The notes below the pieces were generated by a model. That model searched no databases. It was not told where the DNA came from and saw nothing but the letters and a program-made list of their open reading frames with translations. DNA of 64,000 nucleotides. It comes from Agriotes lineatus. Lineage: Eukaryota > Arthropoda > Insecta > Coleoptera > Elateridae. This document shows positions 23,434 to 36,210 of the stretch, piece after piece (within the stretch, counting starts at the first letter, position 1; each line of letters opens with the position of its first letter). Location: positions 1 through 64,000 of the forward strand of contig CALNHX010003591.1 of assembly GCA_940337035.1 (NCBI GenBank). The letters are read 5' to 3'. The position numbers were made by a program, and so were the translations under genes.

Positions 23434-23828
23434 TTCTCTGAATGTCATTTTTTTTGGCAGTGGTCTATTATGATATGTTTTTCGGACTTTTTCCACTGTC
23501 TAGAGTGTAAATCACACAACGTTTCGGGAGTTTTGATCTACTCCCGTCTTCAGGTGTTCCTGGTTAGTCCTGAGAAGGACTTATATTCTACGTTTTTCTA
23601 CGTAAATTTGTGCCTCCCCCGGGGTTTGAACCCGGGACCGCTGATCGCTAGTCTGCCACTCTAACCACTAGGCCTGGTGGGGAGGCACAAATTTACGTAG
23701 AAAAACGTAGAATATAAGTCCTTCTCAGGACTAACCAGGAACACCTGAAGACGGGAGTAGATCAAAACTCCCGAAACGTTGTGTGATTTACACTCTAGAC
23801 AGTGGATAAAGTCCGAAAAACATATCAC
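23434..23828 (-). mobile_element. foldback tRNA-derived SINE with target-site duplication
   Basis: Two 149-bp arms (23471-23619 and 23679-23827) are near-perfect reverse complements; I count one mismatch. They flank a 59-nt loop with tRNA-like promoter boxes on the minus strand: a box A-like TAGTGGTTAGAGTGG (23656-23670) and a box B-like GGGTTCAAACCCC (23621-23633). The element is bounded by the 14-bp direct repeat AACTTCGTATCTTG (23420-23433 and 23829-23842), as expected for LINE-mediated insertion. A T8 run near the left end would be the minus-strand A tail. Each arm has a hairpin followed by GAAACG. The near-perfect arms imply recent formation. The open frames in the arms are symmetric by-products. 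Confidence 0.8.
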
Positions 23829-23999
23829 AACTTCGTATCTTGGTGACAAATCCTCCTCTATCAATTAATTCTATAAAATTAGTATTACTACAGTACGTTT
23901 ACAAACTATAGAAATTAAAGCAGGCCTTAACTTACAGCTAATTACGGTGCAGTATGTGATCTACGTTAAAGTAACTAAAGTCAAAAATGAAAAAATGTC

Positions 24000-25110
24000 A
24001 AACTTGTAAAAAAATGTATACACCTACCATTCATGCGAGTGCATTTTTTAAAATTCCCAAAAAACATATCTAATAGTGCATCAAATTGCCAAAAAGACGC
24101 GTCCTTCTAAAGAAAAAGAAAAACTGTCATAAAATGTTTTTAAGAATTTAAATAGCTAACTATTTATGAAATCATTTAGGAAATGCTTCATTTTGTGTAA
24201 CGCCGAAATTTTGGTGGACAAGTGAAGCTATTCAGGTCACGCAAGTTACACAAAATCGCATTTTTATAATTTTGAGAAAAAATGGTGCTTTACACCTTAA
24301 ACTGGTGAAATTATAAATGTCATGTTAATAAATAAAACCCGTGTTAGAGGTATTCAACTGGAAAATCACCTATATCTTACATCAATACACATTAAAAATG
24401 TAAAGAAAATTTAAAGTTTGAAAAAAATCGTTAGAGCCGTTTTTGAAAAAATCGAAAAAAACTGAAAAATCACAAGGGTAAACACCATACATCCGGTTAT
24501 GCAATTTTCTTCAAAAGCTTGCTGTCGGATCTAGATAGTACAAAAAACTTATATATGACGTTTCAACGTCATACCTCTTTTCGTTTTTGAAATATTCTGT
24601 TCAGAGGCAGACAAACAGACACACAGACCAATGAACAAAAATATGTTTTTCCATAACCATTTAAAAATGAACAACTTTCGTCACAGTTTACCCCAACCGA
24701 AAACGCCAGTTCCGGGACCAGTGATAGAATATCCCATAACGTTAACTTTCGTCTCTAGTGACGAAAGTAAGTGGTTGCAATTTCAGATATTAAATGCATT
24801 CTGCCATATCCAATTGTAATTTAATTTTACAAAGCACAATGGAAAAACATGATTTAGCATAAAAACGTGTAAATTTACTTTGTATAACGTAATAAATGCA
24901 AAATACAGTTAGAAAAATTAACACGAAATTGGTAGGACGTCTCATCAAGTAGCCCTGATCTCGGACGGTAGTGTTTTAGTGCAGTAGTAGTGAACCATGG
25001 TTATAGAAAAATATGTTTTTTGGGTTCAGGGGACTCTGAAACGTGAAGATCTGTTGAAAACTCAATTTCTAATTTTTGGAGTGAATCCAAATCGTAAAAG
25101 GAAGTAAAAA
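24000..25110. repeat. dispersed repeat fragments
   Basis: The segment near 25025-25065 (GGGGACTCTGAAACGTGAAG) is the reverse complement of a motif at about 31785-31815 (CTTCACGTTTCAGGGTCCCT), and a run of CAGACA units occurs near 24605-24630 as at 31845-31865. These appear to be pieces of one repeat family in opposite orientation. Boundaries are not resolved. Confidence 0.4.
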
Positions 25111-25143
25111 TAATGGGCAAAATTCGACGATTCAATATTTTAC

Positions 25144-25340
25144 TTTCGCTGTGGAAGGTTGGTGTGCTATGTAGATTTTTGTTGTTGAAATACTACATTG
25201 TTGGTGTTTGTTGTATTGCTTAACAACTTTATAGCCGCTCGGGCTTTGAAAGCCATGTTACGCCCGCTATTGAGGGCCAATAAACAAGATTATGGTTTCA
25301 AATTGAAATAAAATGGATTTATGTAATAGTTAGAATATTT
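25144..25340 (+). repeat. dispersed repeat, copy A
   Basis: Matches 38330-38540 in the opposite orientation. Shared blocks include GGTGTGCTATG, AATACTACATTGTTGGTG, AACTTTAT, AAAGCCAT(G/A)TTACGCCCG, and CCAATAAACA followed by a GATT(A/G)TGGTT segment. It is moderately diverged. No coding content. Family unknown. Confidence 0.7.
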
Positions 25341-26039
25341 TCTGTGAGTAATCAATTTATATTTATACTCGTTTTTTTTAATAAGCTCTACATTTCAGAT
25401 TTTAAACGTAGCAATAATTAAAATAATAAACAATCCGATTAAATTTAACCTGGTTATGTGAATTTGACAATTCAAAAGTAGTAATCAGTCCTTTTGCCGT
25501 TGGTAAATTTTAACATGTAAGTGTAACTTTTAGTTAGAACATCTCTAACTCCTATAGTTTAAAAACGAATCATAAGTAATGATTTGTACGTACTTAAGGA
25601 AAACACACCGCATTTTACACATTGAAAAGTATTAATATTTGAACTCACATTTATTACACCACATTTTTACTTGTGATATTTTATCATGAAGTTGTTAGTT
25701 ATGCTATCAGTACCCTTTAACACAAAAATTATTTGACACTGAAAATTGTTCACTACTATCTCGATAAAGCTGCTTAAGTGGTGACTGAAATCAACTAAAT
25801 TTAAATTTCTGATAGCGTTAGCTACTGCTGTGCCAGATTTAAAGAATTCAATATTATTTGAAGAAATAATATTGCAGAATAACAAATTTTACAATTAAGG
25901 CAAATATATGCTGCAACTACTGCATACTTTTTATAATATCGGGCGGCTCCCAAATTGTTTTTGTTTTTTAATTAAGAGAATCTTACTTCAAGCAAAACAA
26001 CTTGCTTGCATTGCAAATTCTGTTATGCCGCTATATCTA

Positions 26040-26660
26040 TAAGTTGATGCGGTAAGTTGCACCCTTTGCTCATAGCGACGCTCCTGCACGATTTCCATTC
26101 ACCAGCCATCCATCTTGTTTGAGACGGTTTAAACTGACAGACAGCAAGATCCGAGAGTGCTGCCACTCCGATGACATGGCATATTTACATTTGAATTCTA
26201 CTGATATACGTAGGAGGGTAACTTCAAATAGTATTTTTAATATTTTTGAATAACCAATATGGCATTTTCCTGCCCTGCGATCAATGCACGAAGGAAACCT
26301 GCCTATAAGGATTCAATTTATTTCTTACTTTCAGAAAGTTGCACGTTCAGAAACCGATCGATAGGATGGCTGTAATCAGTTTAGAGTAATTTTCTGTTTT
26401 AACATTTTTCGACCAAAATAGAAGTCTACGGTCAAAATAAAGCAAGCAACAGGAAATGCCGGCGTACTTTTTATGACTGCAGGTGTCGCCATCGTTCGGA
26501 GAATGTCGAAAATAGACGTGACCTGAACTTTCAACAGTGCAAGAACTACCCCGTACTTTATATTCTGTAAAGCGACGAACGTGTGTAATCTGTGTCCGCA
26601 CATGTGTGTGGTCTGGAAACTTAAAGGATCTTAAATACATATTATACATATACTACGCGT
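26040..26660. other. GC-richer non-repetitive intergenic patch
   Basis: Composition and complexity rise relative to the flanks. Overlapping minus-strand open frames of 75-100 codons occur here, but I recognise no protein family, splice signals are not compelling, and frames disagree. It could be a conserved non-coding element or old retroelement DNA. Confidence 0.25.
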
Positions 26661-28082
26661 ATGCACGTACGACTGGATGTTCTAATTAAGTTATATAATT
26701 ACACCGCTGTCCTTTATGAGGCTTCAGTAGATTTTTGATTTATGGATTATAGTACTTCAAATTAAATACCATAAAGATTATTGCATTAACATCTACTCTA
26801 ATTGCTTAACGCGATGAAATAGACTGCAAGATTTTTGAAAAAAAAGATCAGCTTTATTATTTTACTGTAACTAAAACAATTTTCATTGACTATTTCAAGT
26901 AGAATTATAAGTAATTGCTGCAAACTATGTATACAGGATGCTAGATTGGTGGATGCAATATACGAAGTCCTAAATATCGGCTTCCCTAATAATTTTACAG
27001 CAAAATGTCATTGAGGTTTTTTCAAGGACATGATGCTCCATGTATAAGCAATATAGATCATGTTTTATACTTTAAGAATAATATAAACTAAAATCAAATT
27101 GCAGATCATAAACGTATACACATTCATAAATTAATATCAAGGTATTTGCATTTTATTCTGTATAGATCTATAAATGCCAAACAATGACATGTTCGTGTTT
27201 TATACATATCATGTACAATTTCATAGGTATTATTTTAAATTAGACCTTTAAACCAGTACCATTATTTACTAGTTATTTATAGAAGTGCAACAAACGGGTG
27301 ATTATTGAATAAAATATTTGAATAATTACTGGCGGAGTGTAATAAATTTGTTATTCAACTGCCTGCGTTAAAATGACACTTTTTGCACTCAAAACGATGC
27401 ATAAAACTCTATTGCAAAATTGTAGAAAAAAAAGTAATAACTAAAATGCTATCCTTAATTATATAAAGCAAAAAAAATCTATTGCACGTTAACAGCATAT
27501 TTTGAAAAGGACACTTACTAGAAATGCACAGGTAATGCTATTAATTTGTTTTGCGGCTTAACTTAATACATAAATTACATGGCTGAAAACAAAAAAATAA
27601 TGTGTATTATAAGTGTGATACACTCCGAGCATTGATATAAATCAATATATCTGAACGTTTTCAAATACTTATTGTGGTGTTATTCTTACAAACTTCTTGT
27701 TTTATTATAAAAGACGTTGTCAAATCTATTGACTTTACTCTGCATTAAATATGATTGTTAAAAGAACACAAATTTTAAAAATTGTAAGTAAACATAAAAC
27801 AGTGTTCAATAATGGGTGTAACTTGTAGTAAGGTTGATTACGCTGGTTGGTCGGTCTGCCTGGTAGAAATGTCAGCTGTGTAACCTGAAACGAAATTATT
27901 TATTATTTAAATTGCCGAAATGAAAGAAACACTGAACATAAGGAAATTAAACATTCACGGCGAAATGCGAAACTGAAGGTCTGAAGGGGCATGAAAAACT
28001 TAATAGCAATAAAATACCCAAATTTCATTTAAATGTTCCCGTCAGAGTTACAGTTTGTATTGAACGCAGTGTATAGTATAGT

Positions 28083-28258
28083 ATGATCAAACATTATTTT
28101 CATCTAGTATGGCTATGGAATAGTTGCTAATTTATGAATGTAACTGTAAGTCACTTAAAAATCAAATGTCAAGTTTAACATTTAAGTATAAACGTAGTTG
28201 CATTCATAAATTAGGAACTATTCCACATCCATACTAGATGAAAAAAAAATTTGATCAT
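28083..28258. mobile_element. MITE, copy 1 of a pair
   Basis: Inverted arms: TGATCAAA...TCATCTAGTATGG at the left and CCATACTAGATGAAAA...TTTGATCAT at the right, with inner GGAATAGTTGCTAATTTATG and CATAAATTAGGAACTATTCC. About 176 bp. A second copy is at 39707-39856. Confidence 0.8.
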
Positions 28259-29355
28259 TCTATATTACATTTTTTGCGCTTAATAAAGTTATAGAAACAG
28301 CCTCTCCTTAGGAAATAATTTATTTATTCTGTTGTAGTTCGACATAAAGGTATTCATCAACTTGTTTTTCTCATACTTTCATTAAAATCGTATTTTGCTC
28401 TAATGTTATTTTTTTATAAAGTTAAAGAAAAGTATAGTAATCGTGATTCTTTTCTAGAGATCTTTGGAAAAATATTTAATTAGAAATGGGCATTACAATC
28501 ATAATGAATATATACACAATCAAGTGTGATTGTTAACTATGTATATATATATAAATTGCTATTACTATTTTATATATGTTTACTTACGTATGTGCAAAAT
28601 GTCTTGTCTTTGTTTTGTGACAATCTCGATAGCCGGCTGTTTGGTCTTATGCGAATAAAACTAATTGCTTTCAAAAATGTTCTGCAATTTTTTATCATTT
28701 TTGGTGAAAATGCAATTATTTAGAAGAAGATCATGTACTAAGCAATTTTCTCCAACTTTCGTTTAAAATGATTTTTTTGTAAAAGTGTAGTTTTTGAAAA
28801 AAATTTAAAAATCCTAAAATTAGTACTAATGGTAATCAAAATTTTGAAAACAGTAATATATTACGTAATTGTATATAACTTCTGTCAGATTTTGTTTGTA
28901 AAAGTAGTTTTTGAGAAAAAGTTCAAAAATAAATAATGGCAATAAGGCGCTACGGTATATTTTTAGGGCCAGGAGCATTACCTCCGTTGCACTTCCCGCG
29001 AGGTATGAATGGTCCTCGACACTGAAAGGTAAAAGAGGCTATAGATTATGAATGAATGAATGTTACTATTATCTGAAATTTGTATGTGCAAGTGACGCAA
29101 TAAAAGAAGGTCGTGTGGTAGCCACCCCTTATTTTTTACTATACATAGTGTCTTTGACATATGGTCCAAATATTTTTTTATAAAAGGTTTTTCTCCAAAC
29201 TTAAATTAAATTCTACACTAGGAATGAAAACTGGTAATTTAATGATGAAACCCTACTAGACACTTTTCACATATGGGGCGTACACTATTTGTCTACGTTA
29301 ACGAAGTGAATAATTTCCAGAAGAACTAAAAATTAAATTATGATTGACAGTTATA

Positions 29356-29488
29356 CAGAGTGCCCAACTTAAATGTACGCAACTTTAAGCAGGTGTGTAT
29401 GCAACACACATTGCATTTCAATGGCGATTGTAATGTGTGTCGCATACTTACCTGCTTAAAGCTGCGTATACTTAAGTTGAGCACCCTG
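29356..29488. mobile_element. 133-bp MITE flanked by TATA
   Basis: Arms of ~55 bp: CAGAGTGCCCAACTTAAATG at the left and CTTAAGTTGAGCACCCTG at the right, with AAGCAGGTGTGTATGC matched by GCATACTTACCTGCTT. It is flanked by TATA on both sides (29352-29355, 29489-29492). No coding content. Confidence 0.85.
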
Positions 29489-29999
29489 TATATGTAAAGC
29501 TGAAATAAGAATATGGAAATTTAGGTGAACGTTATATTTCAAACTCAAATTTTACTCTACAGAAGGATACTTTCTACTTTGAAACAAATATCAAAACTCT
29601 TTTCTCACGTTCGCAGAAAAATGTTTGGGAAGTATTGCAATTATTTATTATTACTTTCAATAAATTTTTATTTGTATAAGGGTGTATCAAAAATACGTGC
29701 GTTAATTTTAAGGCGTAGTAGAGCTCGCTAAATTAAATGTTTTTTCTATTTGTAGCTAAAAAAACGCCCCCAGGCTATTTTAAAAATTGGAAATAGCTGA
29801 CCTAATAAAACCTATGGTTAGAAATATGCAGCACAAGATTCCTCAGTTGTGATAGAAACGGAACATTGTCAAAAAAGTCTCATTGTTGAAAGTCATAGTG
29901 ACCAATTAAGGTATATACCAAACATCTCGTTTGACTAACATTGTGGGAAAAATTTAAATTTTTACAAAATGCTATAAAGAAAATTTATATTCTTTTTAA

Positions 30000-31510
30000 A
30001 TTACATCTGTAGAAACAAATATAAAACTGTAACAACAGATGGAAAAACCAATTTCACAAAGTGCAAATTGAAAAACTTGGGAGATTTAAAAAAATATTTT
30101 GACATCAAATCGTTACGAACATTTTAAAAATTTGAAACAAAAATGTTAAACTGATAAACGGAGCAAATCGTATGAAAATAGCGAGATATAAACACAAACA
30201 CTAACCCAAACGTAAAGACGGACATCGACCTTTCTCGATCAGTCGAGCTGCGTACAACCGGCTTACCAATAGCAATATTCTATTCATATTTACCGCTCAT
30301 AGTATAAAAACGCATTCAAATTAAACGTAATTAAAAGCAAATTTATAAATAAAAATAAAACTTTACAAAAAGTGTTTAAATTATATGTTAGTAATATGTG
30401 ATACAGAGTAGGACATGCTGCGTTTTGTGTGCAGTCTATTAAATTACAAAGTACGCCATTTTTTTATTTTTTCTTCACCGACATCGACCTTTGTCGGTCA
30501 GCGAAGCTGCATACAACCGGCTTACCAATAGCAATATATATTCAAATTTAGTGCTAATTTGTGGAAAGAGCATCTACTGAATCTTTTCGTTAAACATGAT
30601 TTAGAAGCGCATGGAAATTGAACGTAACTAAAATGCAAATTTAAAATGGATATAAAACTTTAGAAAAAGTTGCAAATTATAATGTGAGTTTATTTGTCGG
30701 ACTTAAGCATATAAACTTATGTTAGATCAAATGGCATAGTAATATGTGATAAAAAGTAAAGCATGCTGATTTTTGTGCGTAGCCTATTAAATTAGAAATT
30801 AGAAATAGTATTTCAAATATACAGTATTTTATTTTACCCGTCATTTTGTTCATCTCCTTTATACATGGTAGGGTATTGGTTCTTCAGACATTCTAATTCT
30901 AGTGCTGCACAAACTGCAATTGTTTCTTATTATCAATACATTTTTTATATAGTTTTTATATATCTAAAAAGTGGTTCTTATAAAGTTGAACGAAAGCGGT
31001 AACGCGGGTCATTAACTGATAGTTACATAACCTCAACTTCAGAAACGAATATCAAACTATACTACGTTTAACGAACAGATTCAATAATGTAATTACAGAA
31101 AGGTGCGTTGACGGCAAAAACCAGTTTCACACAGTACAAATAGAAAAACAGAGAAATTTGAAAAACTTTTATTTGATATAAAATCGTTACTAAAATTTCA
31201 AAAATATTAAATAAAAACGTTTATGCTGACAAACAGAGCAAATCGGATAAAATCAGCAAAATATAAAGCGAGATATAAACACAAACACTGACCCAGACGT
31301 AATGACGGACATCGACCTTTCTCGGTCAGTCGAGCTGCGTACAACCGGCATACCAATAGCCATATCTTATTTAAATTTAGCCCTCATTAGTGAAAGAGAC
31401 ATATACTGAATCTGTTCGTTAAACGTAGCGCATTCAAATTAAACATAACTAAAAAACAAATTTATAAATGGAAATAAAACTTTACTGTTTATATTATACT
31501 GTGAGTTTTT
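30000..31510 (+). repeat. three copies of a ~400-bp dispersed repeat, direct orientation
   Basis: Copies at about 30003-30400, 30475-30680 (3' part only) and 31045-31500 share GGACATCGACCTTTCTCG, GAGCTGCGTACAACCGGC, TACCAATAGC and a tail around AAATTTATAAATGGAAATAA. The two longer copies also share the upstream GAGATATAAACACAAACACT. A diverged copy is near 2.8-3.0 kb. No protein is evident. Confidence 0.75.
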
Positions 31511-31569
31511 CTCAACGTGTATGTTAGGTCAAATGCCATAGTAATATGTAATACAGGAGTAGGAATTCG

Positions 31570-31935
31570 TTTCGCGATGAACTCCAAGGAAACATTTAAA
31601 ATTTTGCATCAAATATGTTATTTACTTCCTTTGTCTAAACGAGGAAGGAAGTATTGTAATTGCAAAAAATCACCTTTTGAGATTTCTCTACTTAAGATGA
31701 AAACACCGATGCATTTAATTTATTTTTACTTCCCTCGTCTGAAAGACAAAGAAAGTATTGTAATCACAAATAAAACCTTCCGAGATTTCTTCAGATCTTC
31801 ACGTTTCAGGGTCCCTAGATGACGAAAAACAGGTTTTCTCAATTCCGTCTGTCTGTCTGTCTGTTGGCGGTATAACTCAAAAACTATTTATTGGAGGAAG
31901 ACAATATTTTGCATACAGATTAGATATCTACCTGG
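31570..31935 (+). repeat. retroelement-like repeat with (GTCT)n
   Basis: Contains two spaced imperfect direct repeats (GAGGAAGGAAGTATTGTAAT and GACAAAGAAAGTATTGTAAT, each followed by TTTTGAGATTTCT- or CCGAGATTTCTT-like sequence), then CTTCACGTTTCAGGGTCCCT and a GTCT tandem run at about 31848-31864. Part recurs inverted near 25.03 kb. Confidence 0.5.
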
Positions 31936-32039
31936 CACGAAACCGAGAAAATTTCAGATAAATATATACAGGATGAGCACCTTAAAAAATAAAATTTTGT
32001 TTTTTTTTTATTTAACTTAGCAATAAATACAAGCAATAA

Positions 32040-32330
32040 TTTGTACATAGCGCAGGTTTTATTCTTACCAAAAATGGAGCCCAATAGATACAGAATAAAT
32101 GTTGTACGATACAAAAAGGAGCAACAAATTAATGCGTTACTTAATACAGCTGCAACGCAGGAATTCGAAGGGTCGGTGCTCCGTAGCTCAGGTAGCAATA
32201 GCCCGTTCCCTTGCAATATCCCACAAAACGTTAGGATTGCATACCTACGCGGTCCGCCTGGTCTTCGAATTCGACCACCGATAACGGTTTCTTTTTTATT
32301 TAAAAATTTATTTAATTTATTAGAAACGTG
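32040..32330 (+). pseudogene. possible relic of a Tc1/mariner-type helix-turn-helix
   Basis: One frame reads SVAQVAIARSLAISHKTLG, resembling the QVAxxLGISxxTVSR turn of mariner/Tc1-like transposase DNA-binding domains, and about 40 codons upstream is a charged KKEQQINALL-like segment in another frame. No DDE domain follows. It could equally be chance. Confidence 0.22.
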
Positions 32331-32339
32331 AAGATATTT

Positions 32340-34970
32340 TTACTCCTAACTTAATTTGATTTTTAAAATACTTTAGTGTCACAATGTCGACGAGGGAAGT
32401 TCTGGGCAAAGCCTTTTACAGATTTTTTTTTACTTGTTCGCCCTTACGAGATAGCAGGTTGGTTCTTCAGACATTTTTCTTCTGTTTTTCATCTTCTATT
32501 CTAACTTGAAGCTAAAATTAACAATTTAAAGTAAAAATGCACAAACAAATAAACACAATTAACAAATTCACATACGACTACATTTTATTGGATCCGTGAA
32601 CAACCTCTTTTGTAGCTATACTAACGCAATGTACATGTTTTTATGTATCAATCGCTGTAGTTTCTGTGAATTTCAGTCAACTTATTATGGTAGTCATACA
32701 ATGTACAGACAACAATTTTGAAAAGATTAGTGCTTGTTCCAATGATTACAGTTTGTAAAATTAGATAATTTATTAAAAATTATGTAATAACGGCATGATG
32801 GTTTTTATCCTATAGACCATAACAATATATTATCTACTACTGTCACATAAATGTTGGAAGCTTACAGTTAAAGTCGTACGAAGTAAGTTGCAAAAAAAAT
32901 ATTTCACAGTTTTCTATGAAAGGAGACACGTTTTCCATGAAATAAAGAAAACTGATAAAAAAATAAACAAAATTAGCGGAGAAATCTCAGATATCCTTTA
33001 GGTTAATCTTATTAGTACAAGTACACGTTTCAAACTGCCAAAGTGTGCTAACTTAATTGCAAAATAGATATTTACATGTAAAAAATTAGTGTTCTAGCAG
33101 ATTATAATTATTTATAGTAAGATTCGGTAGGCACAATCCCTACGTGGAAAAACTGTAGCTGATGCTGAACAAAATTAACGAAGAATTTTACATTCAGACG
33201 TAACCATTCGAAACACCAACTCGACTTTAATAAAATAAAACAATCTTAAAATGTAGGTTTTTAAAACTTTAAAATTAAATTAGAAAGCTGTATAATAAAT
33301 AACCTAATTTACTATTAAATTCTGTTAATGGGTTCAGTTTGGATAGATTTCCCTTCTTAGCAACTCAAGAGGAATCGATTTCATTGCACTACTTTTATAA
33401 ACTGATATAAATAACGTAGACTTAATAAATAGGTGCATTGTTGTATATGCCTTTATTAGTTGTTTTGCTGTAACGGTGAGATAAGGAAATGCAATTAAAT
33501 CATTAATTTCCGAAATGTCGTAGAAGCAAAGTGCACATTTATGTTTATCGTTTTAAATAAAAACTAACGCAGGAGTGGATGGGGCACTTTAATATGACGC
33601 CACTTTCACAAACTCTTAAAACAGTGGCAGCTGTTTGTGATGTCGAGAGATGAATTTTATTTCAATATTTGATAGTTTCCGTGCCTTCGTATCGACACCC
33701 TATTCTTCAAGCGCCATACCATAACTCCTCTACCCACTCTTTCTATATGCAAAGCATTCGAAAGCTATAACTTTACTAAAACATTCAGAACCCTAGAAAG
33801 TTTTTAACGTAAACCTCGAATTTAGCGATAGGGAAGAAAGAAAAAGAAGAAAATAAACTGTCAGCTGCTGGAAATTATTCTGATTATGCTAATTCTTTTT
33901 CTTTTACATCGCTCGCTCTATGTTGTATGTCTACACCACATTTAAACGGGAAAGATTTATAATAAAGGGGCTCGTTTATACTAGAGGGAACGGGACCGAA
34001 CGAACAAACAAACAGATATACCTACCATAAGATTTTTTGCCGCTCGTTATTAAATTCGCGCTGATGAAGTACGAGACGTGGCCTCCACGTATTTCACTCT
34101 TGCAGCAGGTAAATACAGTGGGTTGCCGATTCTGCCGGCTGAAATGATTGCTACATGAAAATAAGCAATTTCGTCTTCGTTTCGGTATTCGATACGAGAA
34201 CAGTTTATTAAAATTTATGGAACTTTAAGATAAAGTTTTCACTTATCAAGTTCCCGTGTTAACTTTTTTATCGACTTCGCTTCCTTTTTATGTGCACGTA
34301 ATGACTGAAACGGCAACTCCTTAAAATCTTGTCGAGCGAGCTCCAAATATTACATTTTTACAGATATCACTGTCACATTTTGTGCAAATTAGTTGTCGCG
34401 CGCCTTAAATGTAGCCAAATTTTTTATGGTTGTCGCTTACATATTTGAGTTTGACATCAATTAAACCATTGCTGTAGGCCTTCTACTACATTGTGCAAAA
34501 GTGTACTGTTTTCTCGTTATGGATATAATTAACAGGCGTAGTTGAAGCGTACACTTGCGTAATTAATAAACTTTTTTAATTAATTTTTATAGAAACATAC
34601 AATTAAAGAATCAAACTGTATTAGACGCTGTAATTATAGCAGAAGTAGTGAATGTTGTTTAATACTTCTTAATAATATACATTACAGTCACATATCATAT
34701 TATAATATACTTATCTACGAATAATAATGGGAAATAATATATTCATTATCCTTAAATTAAGCCGAAACTGTGAGCCTGTTTAAAAGTTTCGATGTTTCGT
34801 GTCCACCTTAGAACTTCCAAAGTTTAACGTTCGGGTTTAATAGAAATTCTATATTTTTTTAAATTTTAGATTTGCAATTATTTTCAAATAAAATTCAGTC
34901 TTACGGTGGCAATTTGAAGGATATACATCAACAAACAAAATGTAGTTTAAAATAATCTGTATTTTTGTTC
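32340..34970. other. intergenic sequence, no gene
   Basis: The AT-rich part (32.3-33.5 kb) shows nothing. At 33.55-34.5 kb the sequence is GC-richer and non-repetitive, including CAGTGGCAGCTGTTTG (E-box CAGCTG). No open frame or splice pattern supports a gene. It is a candidate non-coding regulatory segment only. Confidence 0.4.
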
Positions 34971-34971
34971 C

Positions 34972-35130
34972 ATTATATCATATGTAATGCAATTAGTGGG
35001 TTCTTGATTATCAAATAATGATTTCTGTTTACACGAGATATATTGTTTGCCTCAAAGAATATATCGAGTGGAGACAGAAACGATTTGATAATCAAGAAGA
35101 CACGAGTTGCATTCTGCTAGATTATATCAT
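34972..35130. mobile_element. short palindromic MITE
   Basis: The left half (ATTATATCATATGTAATGCA, TTCTTGATTATCAAAT, CACGAGATATA) is mirrored by the right half (ATATATCGAGTG, ATTTGATAATCAAGAA, TTGCATTCTGCTAGATTATA) around a ~15-nt loop. About 159 bp, non-coding. Confidence 0.8.
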
Positions 35131-35884
35131 GAGTCAATAAACAACGTTTCAACAGTTTATTTATAAATATTGAAAGTACAGTTAGTGTGGTTGCAATGAC
35201 AATTGTACTGTCAGCAGATGTGTGTGAAGGTATTTGACTATCAGTTATTAGTCAAGGAGGTATATGATTAGCACAGTTGCTATGCACATTATCAAAAGTT
35301 AGTACATGCGTAACTATGCGTTTTGCCGTTTTTCATTAGTTGATGTTACAGAAAGTGGTACCTATAATCAAGATAATGTACTAATATGCCTGTGTGTAAC
35401 TATAACATAAAATTGAATGTTTTACGAAATTCTGTAAAAATATACATTTTTTACTATAAATTAGCTAAAACAAATATTACTCTCTTGAGAATAACGCAGC
35501 ACTAAGTGACAAAATAAAACCAACGTATTGGGAGAAGATATAATTAGAAATAACGAAGTAACGCTTACGCTAACCCATACTTTTCTAAAAAGAGCTACTT
35601 GTAATATTTTTGATGATATTCTGAACCGTAAACACTTGTTTACTGAACTTTATTTGTAAAGGTAAATAGTCTCTTTACGGGCTGAGCCCAATATGTGCTT
35701 TTTTGTGCTATTAACCTATTCTTACTTGTCTTTGGGTTCGTTATCTGTGACCAAAAAGTCAACTTCCCGTATCTTTCTTAGTTGTTATGACAATAACAAA
35801 ATAAGAGGCCTGTTATGATCATAACGGTACCAGGACTCTTATGGGAAATTGTTTTGTATTTGCACGGCCGTATAAATTAAATCC

Positions 35885-36210
35885 TATGGCTTGCACATAG
35901 GGAACACCTCCTAGAGACATCTATTAATTAATACTGAAACGTACATAACATTACCCTACTAGTTTTGCTTATTAACTTTATCTGTATTAATTGAAACTTC
36001 CTCAAATAAACAAATTTCAACAAAAACAATAAACTGAGATTTCACGCTGCACCTAACCTTTTAAACGTCAGATTTTGACATTTGAGCTAAAAAACACACT
36101 AAATGCTTTTAAATTTTCACAATAGGTGGCGCTAGGAGGTGTTCCTTTATCAGAACCAGTATATATACTGGCTCTGCTCCTTATGTGCAGGCCATAAATT
36201 ACTTGTTCAT
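35885..36210. repeat. imperfect inverted repeat
   Basis: GGAACACCTCCTAG (about 35900) pairs with CTAGGAGGTGTTCC (about 36134), and GGCTTGCACATAGG with CCTTATGTGCAGGCC. Inside the right arm is a perfect 16-bp palindrome, CCAGTATATATACTGG. It is probably a decayed foldback. Confidence 0.5.

Noticed and set aside
23431..23864. Two similar open frames on opposite strands
   Set aside because: Both are translations of the same palindromic SINE arms.
34068..34090. CTGATGA followed by a short stem, hammerhead-like
   Set aside because: The GAAA strand is replaced by GAGA and there are no closing stems.
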